The notes: generated by a model from the letters alone, not told the origin. DNA of 39,515 nt from DATNIC01 sp035604635 (GCA_035604635.1 DATNIC010000109.1:1-39515), one strand, 5' to 3'; positions 8,234 to 16,824 are shown, counted from the stretch's first letter. Numbers and translations: made by a program.

Positions 8234-10696
8234 GTGGGTCTCTCCGTCATCGTTGCGCCGCTCGACGGCACAAGCGCCTATCGGGCGTACAACGCGGCTG
8301 CCGCGACGGCCGCGGAGCCGGTCTTCCTTTTTCATACGGCCGGCGTCACCGTCGACCCGGAATCCGTCGAACGGCTCTCGGCGGCACTGACGGACGGCGT
8401 CGGCATCGTTACCGCGACGATCGCCGATTCGGTGAACCGCGTTCGAAGCGCCGGCCTGGGGATTGCGAGGACGCGCATGAGCCGTTTCGCGATCGACGTG
8501 ATCGCACGGCGCGCAGGCGAAGCGTTTGACGAACGGGCGCCCTCCGAAGACGTCTCGGCGGCCCCAGGGACGTGCATGATGATCACCCGTTCGCTGTTCG
8601 TCGAGCTCGGGGGGTTTGCGGAGCGCTACGGCGATGCGCTAGCCGACATCGATCTCAGCCTGCGCGTGCGGGCACGCGGCATGCGCGTCGTATGCGTGCG
8701 CGGGGCGCTCGCGGCGGCACGCGCGGCGGAGATCGATTGCAACGATCCCCGGCGGATGCTGAGCGCGCGCGCGCGTCTCGATGAGGACTGGCGTGCTCGC
8801 ATCGGCGCGTTTGCCGTGGCGCGTGACCCCGACGTCCGCGAAACACGCGTCGCGCCCGAACGTTACCTCGACGTGCCGGCGGCGCCGCGTCCGATCACGG
8901 TATTCGTCCACGGCGACGTCGCCGATCCGGCCGGCCTGCGAGATGCCCTCGAACGCTGCGGCGCGCCGGTGGCGCACATGGTTTGGAATTCACCGTCCGA
9001 TCCGCCGCAGCTCGGCGTCCCGCTCGAAATCGATCGCTCCGGGACGACGTATGCGGCGCGCAAGGCGATGGAACTGCGCGGCGAGCAAGCGATCGCGTTC
9101 GTCGACGCAAGCTTTCCGCTCAAGGAGGGGTGGCTCGCGGCTCTGCGCGGGGAACTTGCTTGGGGTGGCGACGTCGTCGCGGCGACGTTCGCCGATGCGT
9201 CAGGCGATCATGTCGTCCCGTCGTGCGACGCGCGGGCCTCGCTCCTCGCGCTGGCCGAAATTCCGCAGCATCTTCGGCTTGACGAACGGGTTGGGCTCGA
9301 TGCTGCGCTGATCGATTTGACGGCTCGATTGCGCGCGTGCGGCTTAGCGATTCGCGCCGCCGACGCGACGCGCTTCGCGCCGCAGATCGAGCGGGGCCGC
9401 GACGTGCTTTCCGTTCGTCGCGAGGCGCCGGTCGCGCGCGCCGACGGCTTGGTCAGCATCGTCATGCTCAGTTGGAACGCTCCGAACTACACCAAGATCG
9501 CGCTCGAGTCGATTCGGGCCCATACGCCGCACCCGCACGAGATCATCATCGTCGACAACGGATCGGGTCCGGAGACGACCGATTGGCTGCGGACCCTCGA
9601 CGACGTGACCGTGATCTTCAATCCGAGCAATCGGGGTTTCGCCGGCGGTAACAATCAGGGCATCCATGCGGCGCGCGGCGATTACATCGTCGTCCTCAAC
9701 AACGACGTCGTCGTCACCGAGGGGTGGCTCGATGATCTGATCGACGCGTTGCGGCGCAATCCGTTGACGGGGGTGAGCGCGCCGCGCAGCAACCGGGTCG
9801 CCGGCTCGCAGATGATCGCAGACGCCGACTACCCCGACGTCGCCACCATGCATCGCTTCGCGGCCGCCCGCCGCGCGCGCTGGCGGAAGAGCGGCTTCTA
9901 CGTAGACCGCGCGATCGGTTTCTGCTTGTGCATCGACCGGCGGGTCATCGATGAGATCGGCGGGATCGACGAGCGTTTCGGAGCCGGCAACTTCGAAGAC
10001 GACGATTTTTGCATTCGCGTCCGCGCCGCAGGCTACAAGATCTACGTTTGCGACGACGTCTTCATCCATCACTTCGGGAGCGTGACGTTCTCCGCGAATA
10101 ACGTCGACTGGCAAGCTTCGATGAACGAGAATTGGGCGAAGTTTGCTCGCAAGTGGGGCTTGCCCGATCAATATCCGACGAATGGCTACCTGCCGCAGCC
10201 CGTGATCGCGCGCGGCTTCGACCGCACGACGCATTTCGTCCCGCTTTCGTCGACCGAGACGGTGACGTCGAGCGAGGGCGCCGCCGCAACCGGGACGCCG
10301 CGAAAGGATGCGCGGGCGCGCTTTGCCGCGCTGGTTCGGGATGAGAGCGACTGGTCGACGGTCGGCGCGTTCGTGCGGCGCTTCGCGCAGGCGTTCGGCA
10401 GCGATGCCGACGTAACGCTCGAAATCGCCGCGTGCGGCGCGATCGATGCGGCAACGTTGGGCGAACGCGTCCGGCGTCTGCTCGAACGCAGCGGTCTCGA
10501 GGTTGAGCGCGTAGCCGAGATCGGGATCGACGACGTCGCCGACGTCGACCGATGGCTTTCCGAGCTGCGGCCCGCAACCCTCGTACGGCTCCAGCCGGGC
10601 GCTTTCGGCGGCATGTTCGACGCGATCGAGCTCATAAAAGAGACGAGCCCGAGCGCGCTGCGCCGAACGCTCGCGCGGCTTGGATCCGGCTCGTGA
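8234..10696 (+). CDS. Double GT2 glycosyltransferase with incomplete first domain
   Basis: The first usable start after the upstream gene is GTG 8234 (820 residues, 8 nt gap). Residues ~1-165 look like only the second half of a GT2 domain: GTCMMITRSLFVELGGF followed by a DIDLSLRVRARG block. The nucleotide-binding DNGS part is missing, so this unit may be a non-catalytic remnant or scaffold. Residues ~405-650 are a complete GT2: LVSIVMLSWNAPNYTK, DNGS near 440, NRGFAGGNNQG, LNNDVVV near 488, FEDDDFCIRV near 589 and HHFGSVTF near 612. The final ~150 residues are not recognised. The stop overlaps the next start as GTGA. It most likely transfers a sugar to a growing glycan in the cytosol. Confidence 0.88.
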   Translation: MGLSVIVAPLDGTSAYRAYNAAAATAAEPVFLFHTAGVTVDPESVERLSAALTDGVGIVTATIADSVNRVRSAGLGIARTRMSRFAIDVIARRAGEAFDERAPSEDVSAAPGTCMMITRSLFVELGGFAERYGDALADIDLSLRVRARGMRVVCVRGALAAARAAEIDCNDPRRMLSARARLDEDWRARIGAFAVARDPDVRETRVAPERYLDVPAAPRPITVFVHGDVADPAGLRDALERCGAPVAHMVWNSPSDPPQLGVPLEIDRSGTTYAARKAMELRGEQAIAFVDASFPLKEGWLAALRGELAWGGDVVAATFADASGDHVVPSCDARASLLALAEIPQHLRLDERVGLDAALIDLTARLRACGLAIRAADATRFAPQIERGRDVLSVRREAPVARADGLVSIVMLSWNAPNYTKIALESIRAHTPHPHEIIIVDNGSGPETTDWLRTLDDVTVIFNPSNRGFAGGNNQGIHAARGDYIVVLNNDVVVTEGWLDDLIDALRRNPLTGVSAPRSNRVAGSQMIADADYPDVATMHRFAAARRARWRKSGFYVDRAIGFCLCIDRRVIDEIGGIDERFGAGNFEDDDFCIRVRAAGYKIYVCDDVFIHHFGSVTFSANNVDWQASMNENWAKFARKWGLPDQYPTNGYLPQPVIARGFDRTTHFVPLSSTETVTSSEGAAATGTPRKDARARFAALVRDESDWSTVGAFVRRFAQAFGSDADVTLEIAACGAIDAATLGERVRRLLERSGLEVERVAEIGIDDVADVDRWLSELRPATLVRLQPGAFGGMFDAIELIKETSPSALRRTLARLGSGS

Positions 10697-12672
10697 GAAC
10701 GCATCGGGCGTTTTCCTACGTGCAGCCGCGGCAGGACCGCAGCCGCGTTCGCGACGTCTTGAGCGCCGGCAACCTCGTCGCGGCGCGGCTGGAGCCGATC
10801 GTTCGACACGGTCGAGAAGAAGCGGTCCTCGACGTAGCATTTGCGCGCGACGCCGACGTGGTGGTCGCACCGGCGATCATCGTGCCGACCCGTTTTGTCG
10901 GGTTACGTGAAAGCGATCCGCTGATTTGGCCGGCTCTCGTAGCGGAACTCATCGACGATCCGATCGCTGACGCCGTGCGGGATCGACTTTTGCCGTGGCT
11001 GATCGAAATGGTTGCCGGTCACGCGGTGAACGAGGAACGCTACGCCGTCTTTGCGCCGGAATTCGAGTCGACGTGGGAGCAGGCGCGGCGCTTGGGTTTT
11101 CTGGGCGCCGCGCCGCTCGCCGATGCCTGGTCGATCATGGCGCCGTATGTGTACGCGCGTCGATTTGCGCGCGATCGGACCGTCGCGCTCGCGGCCCGCA
11201 CCGCGGCGGCGGGACATGCGGCACTCGCCGGCGTCGCGCGTCGTCTGCATTTCGTCGACGTCGATCGGTCCGAAACGCAACTCGCGGCGCGCTGGTTCGG
11301 GACGCGTTTCGAGAACGTCAGCGATTCCGACGCCGAAGTGATCGTCGGCGACGAGGCGAACGCGGCCCGCTTTGCAGCCCACCCTGCGATCCATCGCGTG
11401 TGGCTTGGCGGCGGTCCCGGCGAACACGTTGCGATAGCTCGTACGATTCCGTTCGACCTCGCATTCTCGTTTTCGCGCGCGCGAGGCGAACCGGCCGGGC
11501 TCCTCGCGGTTGAATCTGCGGCGACGCCGGCGGAACCGTTCGTACTCGATCCGAATGGGCGCGGCGCATCGAACGGTCGCGTCAGCCTCGTCGTTCGCTC
11601 CGATGCGTTTCGCGTGCCCGACGGCGATATGGACGAGGCGCGCGCGCTGGAGGTGCTTCTGCGCGCGGAGGGCTTCGAGGTCGAGGTCGCCGCCAAACCC
11701 GATCTGCCGCACTGCGATCTCGTGCACGTGATCGGCCTGCACGAACCGGCGGCGGCACTCGAGGTCGTCGAGGCCGCGCGTGCGGCCGGGGTCGCGACGG
11801 TGGTTTCACCGCAGCTCGTCGATCTCGAGCGCGAATTATACTGGGGCAGTAAGGTCAGCGACGCGTGTTTCCTTTTGCGCCCGGATGAAGCCAACGTCGC
11901 GATGCTGCTGGAGCTCTTGGCGAAGCGTCGACTTGCGGACGCCGCCGCCACGCCGGCTAGCGGTCCGCCCCCGGAATACACGCAATCCGTGCGCAAGGCG
12001 CTGTCGTGCGCCGGCGGGGTGATCGTCGCGTGCGCGGGCGAGGAACGTCTGGTTCGCGAGCGCTTCGGCTATGCCGGGCCGGTCGAACGCAGCGCGCCGT
12101 TCGTCGTGGCGGATCGGCCGACGGCCACCACGCATCTGAGCGGTGCGCAGCGCTTTGCCCTCGTCCTCGGGCCGCTGGAGCCGCGGACGAATGCGCTCAT
12201 CGCACTCCGGGCCGCCGAGGCAGCGGGCATCCCATTGGTTGTGGCGGGGCCGGTCAAGGACGCCGTATATGCCGGACTTCTGCACGAGTTCGCCGGCGAG
12301 ACCGGCGTCATCGTTGAGGATCCCGAACCAGGCGAAGTCGCCGGACTGCTGGCGACCGCTCACGTCTTCGTCGATTGCGCCTGGGTCAGCCTCGGGGTCA
12401 GCCGGCTTGTGCGGGCGGCCCTCGCCGGGGCTGCCGTGGTCGCCTCAGCGCGCGGATGGGGGCCTGAACTCTTCGCGCCGGCCGTCGAATCGACCGACCC
12501 GGCAAGCGTCGACGCGGTCGTTGCAGCACTGCAGACGGCCTGGCGCCGCGAGAGGGCAACCAACCCGCTGCGGGGGCGCGCAGAAGCCTTTGCGGATCGG
12601 CGCGGCAGCCTCGACAGGGTGCTCGCCGCCTACGGGCGGGCGGGCCTGGGTCACAGCTCCGCCCGCCCGTAA
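10693..12672 (+). CDS. GT-B (GT4-like) protein with unrecognised N-terminal half
   Basis: The start is GTG 10693, overlapping the previous stop by 4 nt, giving 659 residues. The N-terminal ~300 residues have no recognised family; they include tryptophan-rich helices (PLIWPALVAEL, LLPWLIEMVAGH) and a Rossmann-like RLHFVDVDRSE segment. From ~residue 300 on the pattern is that of a degenerate GT-B glycosyltransferase: RVSLVVRSDAFR, DLVHVIGLHE, RFALVLGPLEPRTN, IPLVVAGPVKD, then HVFVDCAWVSLGVSRLVRAA. In that last segment the usual Glu-x7-Glu of GT4 enzymes is absent, so activity is doubtful. The last codons form the right arm of a perfect inverted repeat. Confidence 0.72.
   Translation: MRTHRAFSYVQPRQDRSRVRDVLSAGNLVAARLEPIVRHGREEAVLDVAFARDADVVVAPAIIVPTRFVGLRESDPLIWPALVAELIDDPIADAVRDRLLPWLIEMVAGHAVNEERYAVFAPEFESTWEQARRLGFLGAAPLADAWSIMAPYVYARRFARDRTVALAARTAAAGHAALAGVARRLHFVDVDRSETQLAARWFGTRFENVSDSDAEVIVGDEANAARFAAHPAIHRVWLGGGPGEHVAIARTIPFDLAFSFSRARGEPAGLLAVESAATPAEPFVLDPNGRGASNGRVSLVVRSDAFRVPDGDMDEARALEVLLRAEGFEVEVAAKPDLPHCDLVHVIGLHEPAAALEVVEAARAAGVATVVSPQLVDLERELYWGSKVSDACFLLRPDEANVAMLLELLAKRRLADAAATPASGPPPEYTQSVRKALSCAGGVIVACAGEERLVRERFGYAGPVERSAPFVVADRPTATTHLSGAQRFALVLGPLEPRTNALIALRAAEAAGIPLVVAGPVKDAVYAGLLHEFAGETGVIVEDPEPGEVAGLLATAHVFVDCAWVSLGVSRLVRAALAGAAVVASARGWGPELFAPAVESTDPASVDAVVAALQTAWRRERATNPLRGRAEAFADRRGSLDRVLAAYGRAGLGHSSARP
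12631..12671 (+). repeat. Perfect 13-bp inverted repeat at the end of the glycosyltransferase operon
   Basis: TACGGGCGGGCGG (12631-12643) pairs exactly with CCGCCCGCCCGTA (12659-12671) around a 15-nt loop. The stem is almost pure G-C, lies in the last codons of the upstream gene and includes its stop. No T run follows, so it is not a classical intrinsic terminator. It could be a U-less terminator, an mRNA 3' end barrier, or an operator beside the sigma-28 promoter whose -35 box begins at the last two bases of the stem. Confidence 0.75.
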
Positions 12673-12696
12673 AGTATTGGGACCGGCGGCCGATAT
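12670..12696 (+). promoter_or_regulatory. Sigma-28 (FliA) promoter for flaG-fliD-fliS
   Basis: TAAAGTAT (12670-12677), an 11-nt spacer, then GCCGATAT (12689-12696). The enterobacterial consensus is TAAAGTTT-N11-GCCGATAA, so 14 of 16 positions match with exact spacing. Transcription would start near 12701-12703, which puts the flaG Shine-Dalgarno AGGAGG (12704-12709) almost at the 5' end of the mRNA, with a leader of about 20 nt. Placement before late filament genes is what flagellar hierarchy predicts. Confidence 0.85.
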
Positions 12697-12721
12697 CGAA
12701 GGTAGGAGGACGCTGCCAGAC

Positions 12722-13177
12722 ATGGACGTTGGAGCGCTCAGCTCGGTTCTGAGCGCGTTGCCATTGGTCGACCCGGGACAGTCCCAAAGCGGCACCGGCA
12801 GTTCGACCGTGCCCGCCGCCACGTCGACCAGCAACGTTCTGGTCGCCGATATCGGGACGGACTCTACGTCCCCGTCCGCTACGTCTTCGGGCGGCACGAA
12901 ATCGGCCGCAACGAATTCGAACCCGCTTTCGCCGCCGCTGCAGCCTCCCGATGCCGCGCAGAAAGCAAGCAAGACCAACGCGCCGCAAGCCCCGAGCGCG
13001 AGCCTGCTCTCCGACGTGCACGTCGCATACAAGTTCGTCACCAATCCGGTGCAAGTCGTGGTCGTGTTCACCAATGCAACGAACGGCCAAGAAATCGCGC
13101 AAGTGCCGCCACAGTTCGTCGTCCAGCTCGTGAAGTTCGACCATTCGTCGGGCGAGCTCGTCGATAGGAACGCGTAG
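12722..13177 (+). CDS. flaG: FlaG family flagellar protein
   Basis: ATG 12722 follows AGGAGGA (12704-12710) by 11 nt; the product is 151 residues. Residues 1-95 are a Ser/Thr/Pro/Ala-rich low-complexity region. Residues ~97-150 match the FlaG fold: HVAYKFVTNPVQVVVVFTN, then ATNGQEIAQVPPQFVVQL, corresponding to the V.V.D..TgevIrqIPpe core. FlaG proteins influence filament length and usually sit just before fliD, as here. The N-terminal extension is longer than in typical ~120-residue FlaG. The gene is the first of a sigma-28 operon and is separated from fliD by 10 nt. Confidence 0.9.
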   Translation: MDVGALSSVLSALPLVDPGQSQSGTGSSTVPAATSTSNVLVADIGTDSTSPSATSSGGTKSAATNSNPLSPPLQPPDAAQKASKTNAPQAPSASLLSDVHVAYKFVTNPVQVVVVFTNATNGQEIAQVPPQFVVQLVKFDHSSGELVDRNA

Positions 13178-13187
13178 ATAGCGTAGT

Positions 13188-15206
13188 ATGTCAGGCGTCT
13201 CGAACACCCAAACAAGCAACATAGCGACGAACGTCGGCCCGGTCAGCTTCAGCGGAATTTCTTCGGGCATCGATTGGAATGCCGTCATCCAGAAGGAGAC
13301 GGCCCTCTCGCTTGCGCCGATTACGCAGTACAACAACCAGATTACGTCGCTCACGGCCAAAAATTCTGAGCTGATCAAGATCAACGGGCTGCTCGCCTCC
13401 GTGCAGTCGGCGCTCGTCAACCTCTCCAATCCGGCGCAATTTCAAACGTTCACGGGGACGTCGAGCAACCCGACGGCGGCGACCGCAACGAGCGTTCCCG
13501 GCGTCGGCGCGAATCCGGGTGTCTACACCGTCACCGGCGACACGTTGGCGACGACGACCCAGGTCACGAGCGCGCCGGCCGACACTGTCGGCAAGCAGAT
13601 TGCCGGAAACGTGGCGATCGCCAGCGACACGTTCCAGATTACGCCGACTGCCGGGACGAGCGGCCAGGGTAAATTTACGGTCGACGGCGTCACCTTAACG
13701 TACAGTCCGACCGATCCCATCAACGGAAACCTCGATTCGATTTTGGCCAACCTGCAGACCGCGGTTCAGGCCGTCGACGTCGGTTTCACCGCGAGCTACA
13801 GCTCGGTCACCGATACGGTCACGTTTCAGTCGTCGGATGCGCCGATCTCGATCGGCTCGCCGGCCGACACCGGGAATCTCATCACGGCCCTCAAGCTCGA
13901 CATCGCAAGCGTCGCCAACTCGCCCACGAGCGGCCTCGTCCAATCGGCGGGTCCGATCAGCGGCCTCAACGAGCTCGAGACGCTCAATCAGAACAACGCC
14001 AACCTCATTACCGCGGTGACGGCCGGGACGTTCTCGATCAACGGCGTCTCGTTCTCCGTCGATCCGACCCAGCAATCGGTCAACGACATCCTCCAGAAGA
14101 TCAACGCCTCGAGCGCCGGGGTGATCGCGGGTTACAACACCGTCACCGGTCAGATCACGATTTCGAACCAGCAGACTGGTCCGCGAAGCGTCGTCTTCGG
14201 CTCCCCCACGGACTCGAGCAACTTCCTCTCCGCGCTCGGCTTGCCCGACCAGTCCGGCGCGCACGGCGCGGCGACGCAGGTCGGGCAGCAGGCCAGCGTG
14301 ACCTTACAGAATCCGTCGGGCGGAACGACGACGTACTACAGCGGCTCGAACGCCGTGACCAATGCGATTCCGGGAATCTCGATCAATCTGCTCAGCCAAA
14401 CCAGCACGCCGTTCACGATCTCCGTCAGCCAAGACTCGACGACGCTCGTCAACAACATTCAGAACTTCGCGTCCGCGTACAACGTGGCGCTGAACGAATT
14501 GAATGCGGCCATTGCGCCGCCCGTCGTCCAGCAGAACAATGCCACTACGAGTAAGAACTTGACGTCCTCGAGCAGCCAGCTCACCGGCGGCGGACCGTTG
14601 TTCGGCGACTTCTCGATCTCGAACTTACGCGATCGCCTCATCAACCTGGCACAGACGGTCGTCAACAGCAACGGAACGAGCTTCTCGCTCTCCAGCATCG
14701 GCTTGCAGATGAGCTCGACGTTCTCGGTCCTTCAGGCTACGCAGGCCGGCGCGCAAACCAACGGCACCAACGGTACGATCGTCAGTGGTCAGCTCACGAC
14801 GCAGGTCATGCAGGGGACCGACGGAACGTTTCTGCCCCTCGACCTCAACGCGTTTCAGGCGGCCTTCGCCGCGAATCCAAGCGGCGTGCAAGACCTATTC
14901 CTCGACACGAATTTCGGCGTCCTCACGCAGATGGGTTCTTATTTGACCGGCGCCACCGGATCGCCGACCTTGCTCTTCAGCGGTTCGGTCGGAACCATTC
15001 CGGCCGTCTCGCTCATCCAGGCCGACGAGAACCAGAATACCGACACGATCTCGAGCGTTCAGCAGTTCATCCAGCAGCTTCAAGACAGCGCGACGCAGCA
15101 AGCCAACCTCCTACAATCGCAGGCCACCGCCGCGGAGACGGCAATCGCCGGTTATCAAGCCACACAAGCGCAGGTCACGCAGCTCCAAAATTCGGGACAA
15201 CTCTAA
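13188..15206 (+). CDS. fliD: Flagellar filament cap protein FliD (HAP2)
   Basis: This 672-residue protein starts at ATG 13188, with no strong Shine-Dalgarno, so it may be coupled to flaG. The FliD N-terminal domain is residues ~20-110: FSGISSGIDWNAVIQKE, then coiled-coil-like heptads ending in FQTFTGTSSN. The FliD C-terminal domain starts about residue 400 (INLLSQTSTPFTISVSQDST) and ends in a Gln-rich coiled coil. Between them are flagellin hook-IN-like modules; the clearest reads GTFSINGVSFSVDPTQQSVN, and a second, similar module precedes it (GKFTVDGVTLTYSPTDPING). There is no cysteine. Enterobacterial FliD is ~470 residues, so the exposed D2/D3 region is expanded. FliD caps the filament and directs flagellin polymerisation. 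It is exported by the flagellar type III system. Confidence 0.95.
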   Translation: MSGVSNTQTSNIATNVGPVSFSGISSGIDWNAVIQKETALSLAPITQYNNQITSLTAKNSELIKINGLLASVQSALVNLSNPAQFQTFTGTSSNPTAATATSVPGVGANPGVYTVTGDTLATTTQVTSAPADTVGKQIAGNVAIASDTFQITPTAGTSGQGKFTVDGVTLTYSPTDPINGNLDSILANLQTAVQAVDVGFTASYSSVTDTVTFQSSDAPISIGSPADTGNLITALKLDIASVANSPTSGLVQSAGPISGLNELETLNQNNANLITAVTAGTFSINGVSFSVDPTQQSVNDILQKINASSAGVIAGYNTVTGQITISNQQTGPRSVVFGSPTDSSNFLSALGLPDQSGAHGAATQVGQQASVTLQNPSGGTTTYYSGSNAVTNAIPGISINLLSQTSTPFTISVSQDSTTLVNNIQNFASAYNVALNELNAAIAPPVVQQNNATTSKNLTSSSSQLTGGGPLFGDFSISNLRDRLINLAQTVVNSNGTSFSLSSIGLQMSSTFSVLQATQAGAQTNGTNGTIVSGQLTTQVMQGTDGTFLPLDLNAFQAAFAANPSGVQDLFLDTNFGVLTQMGSYLTGATGSPTLLFSGSVGTIPAVSLIQADENQNTDTISSVQQFIQQLQDSATQQANLLQSQATAAETAIAGYQATQAQVTQLQNSGQL

Positions 15207-15234
15207 GGAAGGCGCGAGCGGAAACGGAGTTCTC

Positions 15235-15675
15235 ATGCCAACGCCGGAACGGAAGTACATCGAAGCGCGGGTCAAAACGGCATCGCGCGAGGAACTGATC
15301 ATCATCGTCTACGACGTGTTAATTCAGTCGGCTCAGAAAGCGGTCGAAACGCTGCGCGAGTCGCCGAACGACATTCAGACGATTCACGACAATTTGCGTC
15401 GAGCGCAGCAAGCGGTCGCGACGTTGATGGGTGCCTTGAATTTCGAGATCGGAGGCGATCTGTCGAAAAACCTCTTCCGCATGTACGAGTTCTGGCACCA
15501 CGAGCTGGTGATGGCAAACATGGAGAAATCGCCGACGCGCGTCGCGCGGCTGCTCCCGGACTTCAAAGAGTTTCGCCTCACGTGGGCGGAGGCGAATCGG
15601 CAGTGGCGCACGATGCAGCGCGCTGATGGGACGACGGGCGTCACCGCAGGTGGCGGATTCATGGCACTTGGCTAG
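15235..15675 (+). CDS. fliS: Flagellin export chaperone FliS
   Basis: ATG 15235 with CGGAG at 15225-15229. The product has 146 residues and is mainly helical. Family hallmarks are the Y-x-E/A-x3-A start (YIEARVKTASREELIIIVYD), AVATLMGALNFEIGGDLSKN, and the FRMYEFWHHELVMANMEKSP stretch equivalent to the Y..~l..AN..kd segment. FliS binds the flagellin C-terminal helix in the cytosol and prevents premature polymerisation. The C-terminus is ~15 residues longer than typical. The position after fliD is canonical. Confidence 0.95.
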   Translation: MPTPERKYIEARVKTASREELIIIVYDVLIQSAQKAVETLRESPNDIQTIHDNLRRAQQAVATLMGALNFEIGGDLSKNLFRMYEFWHHELVMANMEKSPTRVARLLPDFKEFRLTWAEANRQWRTMQRADGTTGVTAGGGFMALG

Positions 15676-16045
15676 CGCCGCTGAAAGTCTCGCCGCGCTC
15701 GTCGGCGAGCTCGAGCAACTCTGCGCGCATGCCGAGCGTCATCTCCTTGCGCTGCGGTGGAGCGACCTCGAATCCACGTTAGCCGACCAGCGGCGCGTGA
15801 TCGCCGCGCTGACGAATGCGGCTTACGCCACGGCCGGACAGCGAAGCGCGCAGTTCGACGAGGAGTTGGACCGGCGCGTGACCCGCATTTACGCCGTTCG
15901 GGACGGGCAACTCAAGCGGCTCGTCGCGTTCCGAGACAACGTCCGCCGCCGTTTATCGACTATTTCGAAGGTGAAGCAGGCACGTCGCTCGTTCGGCAGC
16001 TATGCGCCGCGTCCGGCCGTCGGTCATCTCGACACGATGCGCTAA
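15626..16045 (+). CDS. fliT: Probable FliT-like flagellar chaperone
   Basis: This is a small, charged, almost entirely helical protein (139 residues from ATG 15626) with coiled-coil character: LAALVGELEQLCAHAERHLL and DEELDRRVTRIYAVRDGQLK. The assignment rests on position directly after fliS plus size and composition; FliT and FlgN chaperones are too divergent to recognise by motif. FliT-type proteins escort FliD. The start is uncertain: ATG 15626 overlaps fliS by 50 nt, while GTG 15650 and TTG 15668 in the same frame give shorter overlaps (26 and 8 nt) and keep the helical core. The gene meets the minus-strand glycosyltransferase tail to tail with a 4-nt overlap. Confidence 0.65.
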   Translation: MGRRASPQVADSWHLASAAESLAALVGELEQLCAHAERHLLALRWSDLESTLADQRRVIAALTNAAYATAGQRSAQFDEELDRRVTRIYAVRDGQLKRLVAFRDNVRRRLSTISKVKQARRSFGSYAPRPAVGHLDTMR

Positions 16046-16824
16046 AAACGCTCCTCCACGCTGACGTAGGTCAGCGGCGCCGCGAGATGGCGCTCGCGTG
16101 CGCGGGGAAGCGACGGATCGTAGTCGACGACCGCGTAGCGCGGGCCGGGTTCGACGACGATCATGCGGCGTCGATTCGTGACGTCGGCCGGCTCCCACGT
16201 CAGCGGGATGACGCGATCGCTTTCGCGATCGACGTGGCCGCAGCGGACGCCGGGGTGGAGCAAGACGCGATAGCCGCTCTGACGCAAGCGCTCGCATAAG
16301 AGGTAATCCTCGTTGCACAGCCGCGCTCGGGCCGCCCCGGTTTCCATGTAGATTTGTGCGCCGAAGAACGGGGGCGCGAGCATTTTCAAAGCGGAGATGC
16401 GAATCAAGACGCAGCCGAAACCGACGGCGTCGACGGCCGTAGGCGTGCAATCGTCGAACGGTGGAATCGACGCACCGGTCATGTCGCTCGACGTCCAGCC
16501 GTCGGCGACCATCGGGCGAATGCCGTCGCGCGAGTAATACAGCGCCCCTGCGATCGCTGCGCCGGAATCGCCCTCGAGCGTCGCGCTGAGGTTCTCGAGC
16601 GCGTCGGGCGGAACGACCATGTCGTCGTCGATCATCAAGACGGCGTCCGCCGTGAGTGCCAGCGCCCGGCGGACGATCATCTCCCGCTGCGCAGGGACGA
16701 AGTTGCCGCTGACCGTGTAACGATCGAACGCAGTGCATCGTTCGGGCAAGCGCAACGTCGCAAGCGATGACAAGAACTCTTTCGTCGGGTTTCCGCCGCT
16801 CGGAATCCCCAGGAGAATTCGCAC
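16042..16824 (-). CDS. Small GT2-type glycosyltransferase
   Basis: This 260-residue protein starts at GTG 16824. Its start overlaps the stop of the upstream gene by one base (TAGTG), so it is probably coupled. The GT-A nucleotide-binding half reads MRILLGIPSGG and the metal-binding motif is DDD in VLMIDDDMVVPPDALENL. A second-half signature follows: GFGCVLIRISALKML, then NEDYLLCERLRQSGYRV, with a terminal GVRCGHVD resembling the His of GT2 enzymes. Lack of TPR or membrane segments makes it the simplest transferase of the window. It is the last gene of the six-gene minus-strand operon. The sugar donor and acceptor are unknown. Confidence 0.85.
   Translation of the reverse strand: MRILLGIPSGGNPTKEFLSSLATLRLPERCTAFDRYTVSGNFVPAQREMIVRRALALTADAVLMIDDDMVVPPDALENLSATLEGDSGAAIAGALYYSRDGIRPMVADGWTSSDMTGASIPPFDDCTPTAVDAVGFGCVLIRISALKMLAPPFFGAQIYMETGAARARLCNEDYLLCERLRQSGYRVLLHPGVRCGHVDRESDRVIPLTWEPADVTNRRRMIVVEPGPRYAVVDYDPSLPRARERHLAAPLTYVSVEERF

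Noticed and set aside
9344..10870. Long minus-strand open frame of 508 codons
   Set aside because: It lies opposite a GT2 domain with clear motifs, is Arg-rich and has no family features; it is a GC-rich shadow.
13159..13166. GTCGATAG before fliD
   Set aside because: There is no TAAA-like -35 at the right distance; fliD is 10 nt after flaG and is likely co-transcribed.
16059..16076. Hairpin CGCTGAC-GTAG-GTCAGCG near the convergent fliT-like / glycosyltransferase ends
   Set aside because: It lies inside coding sequence and no T run follows directly on either strand, so a terminator call is not supported.
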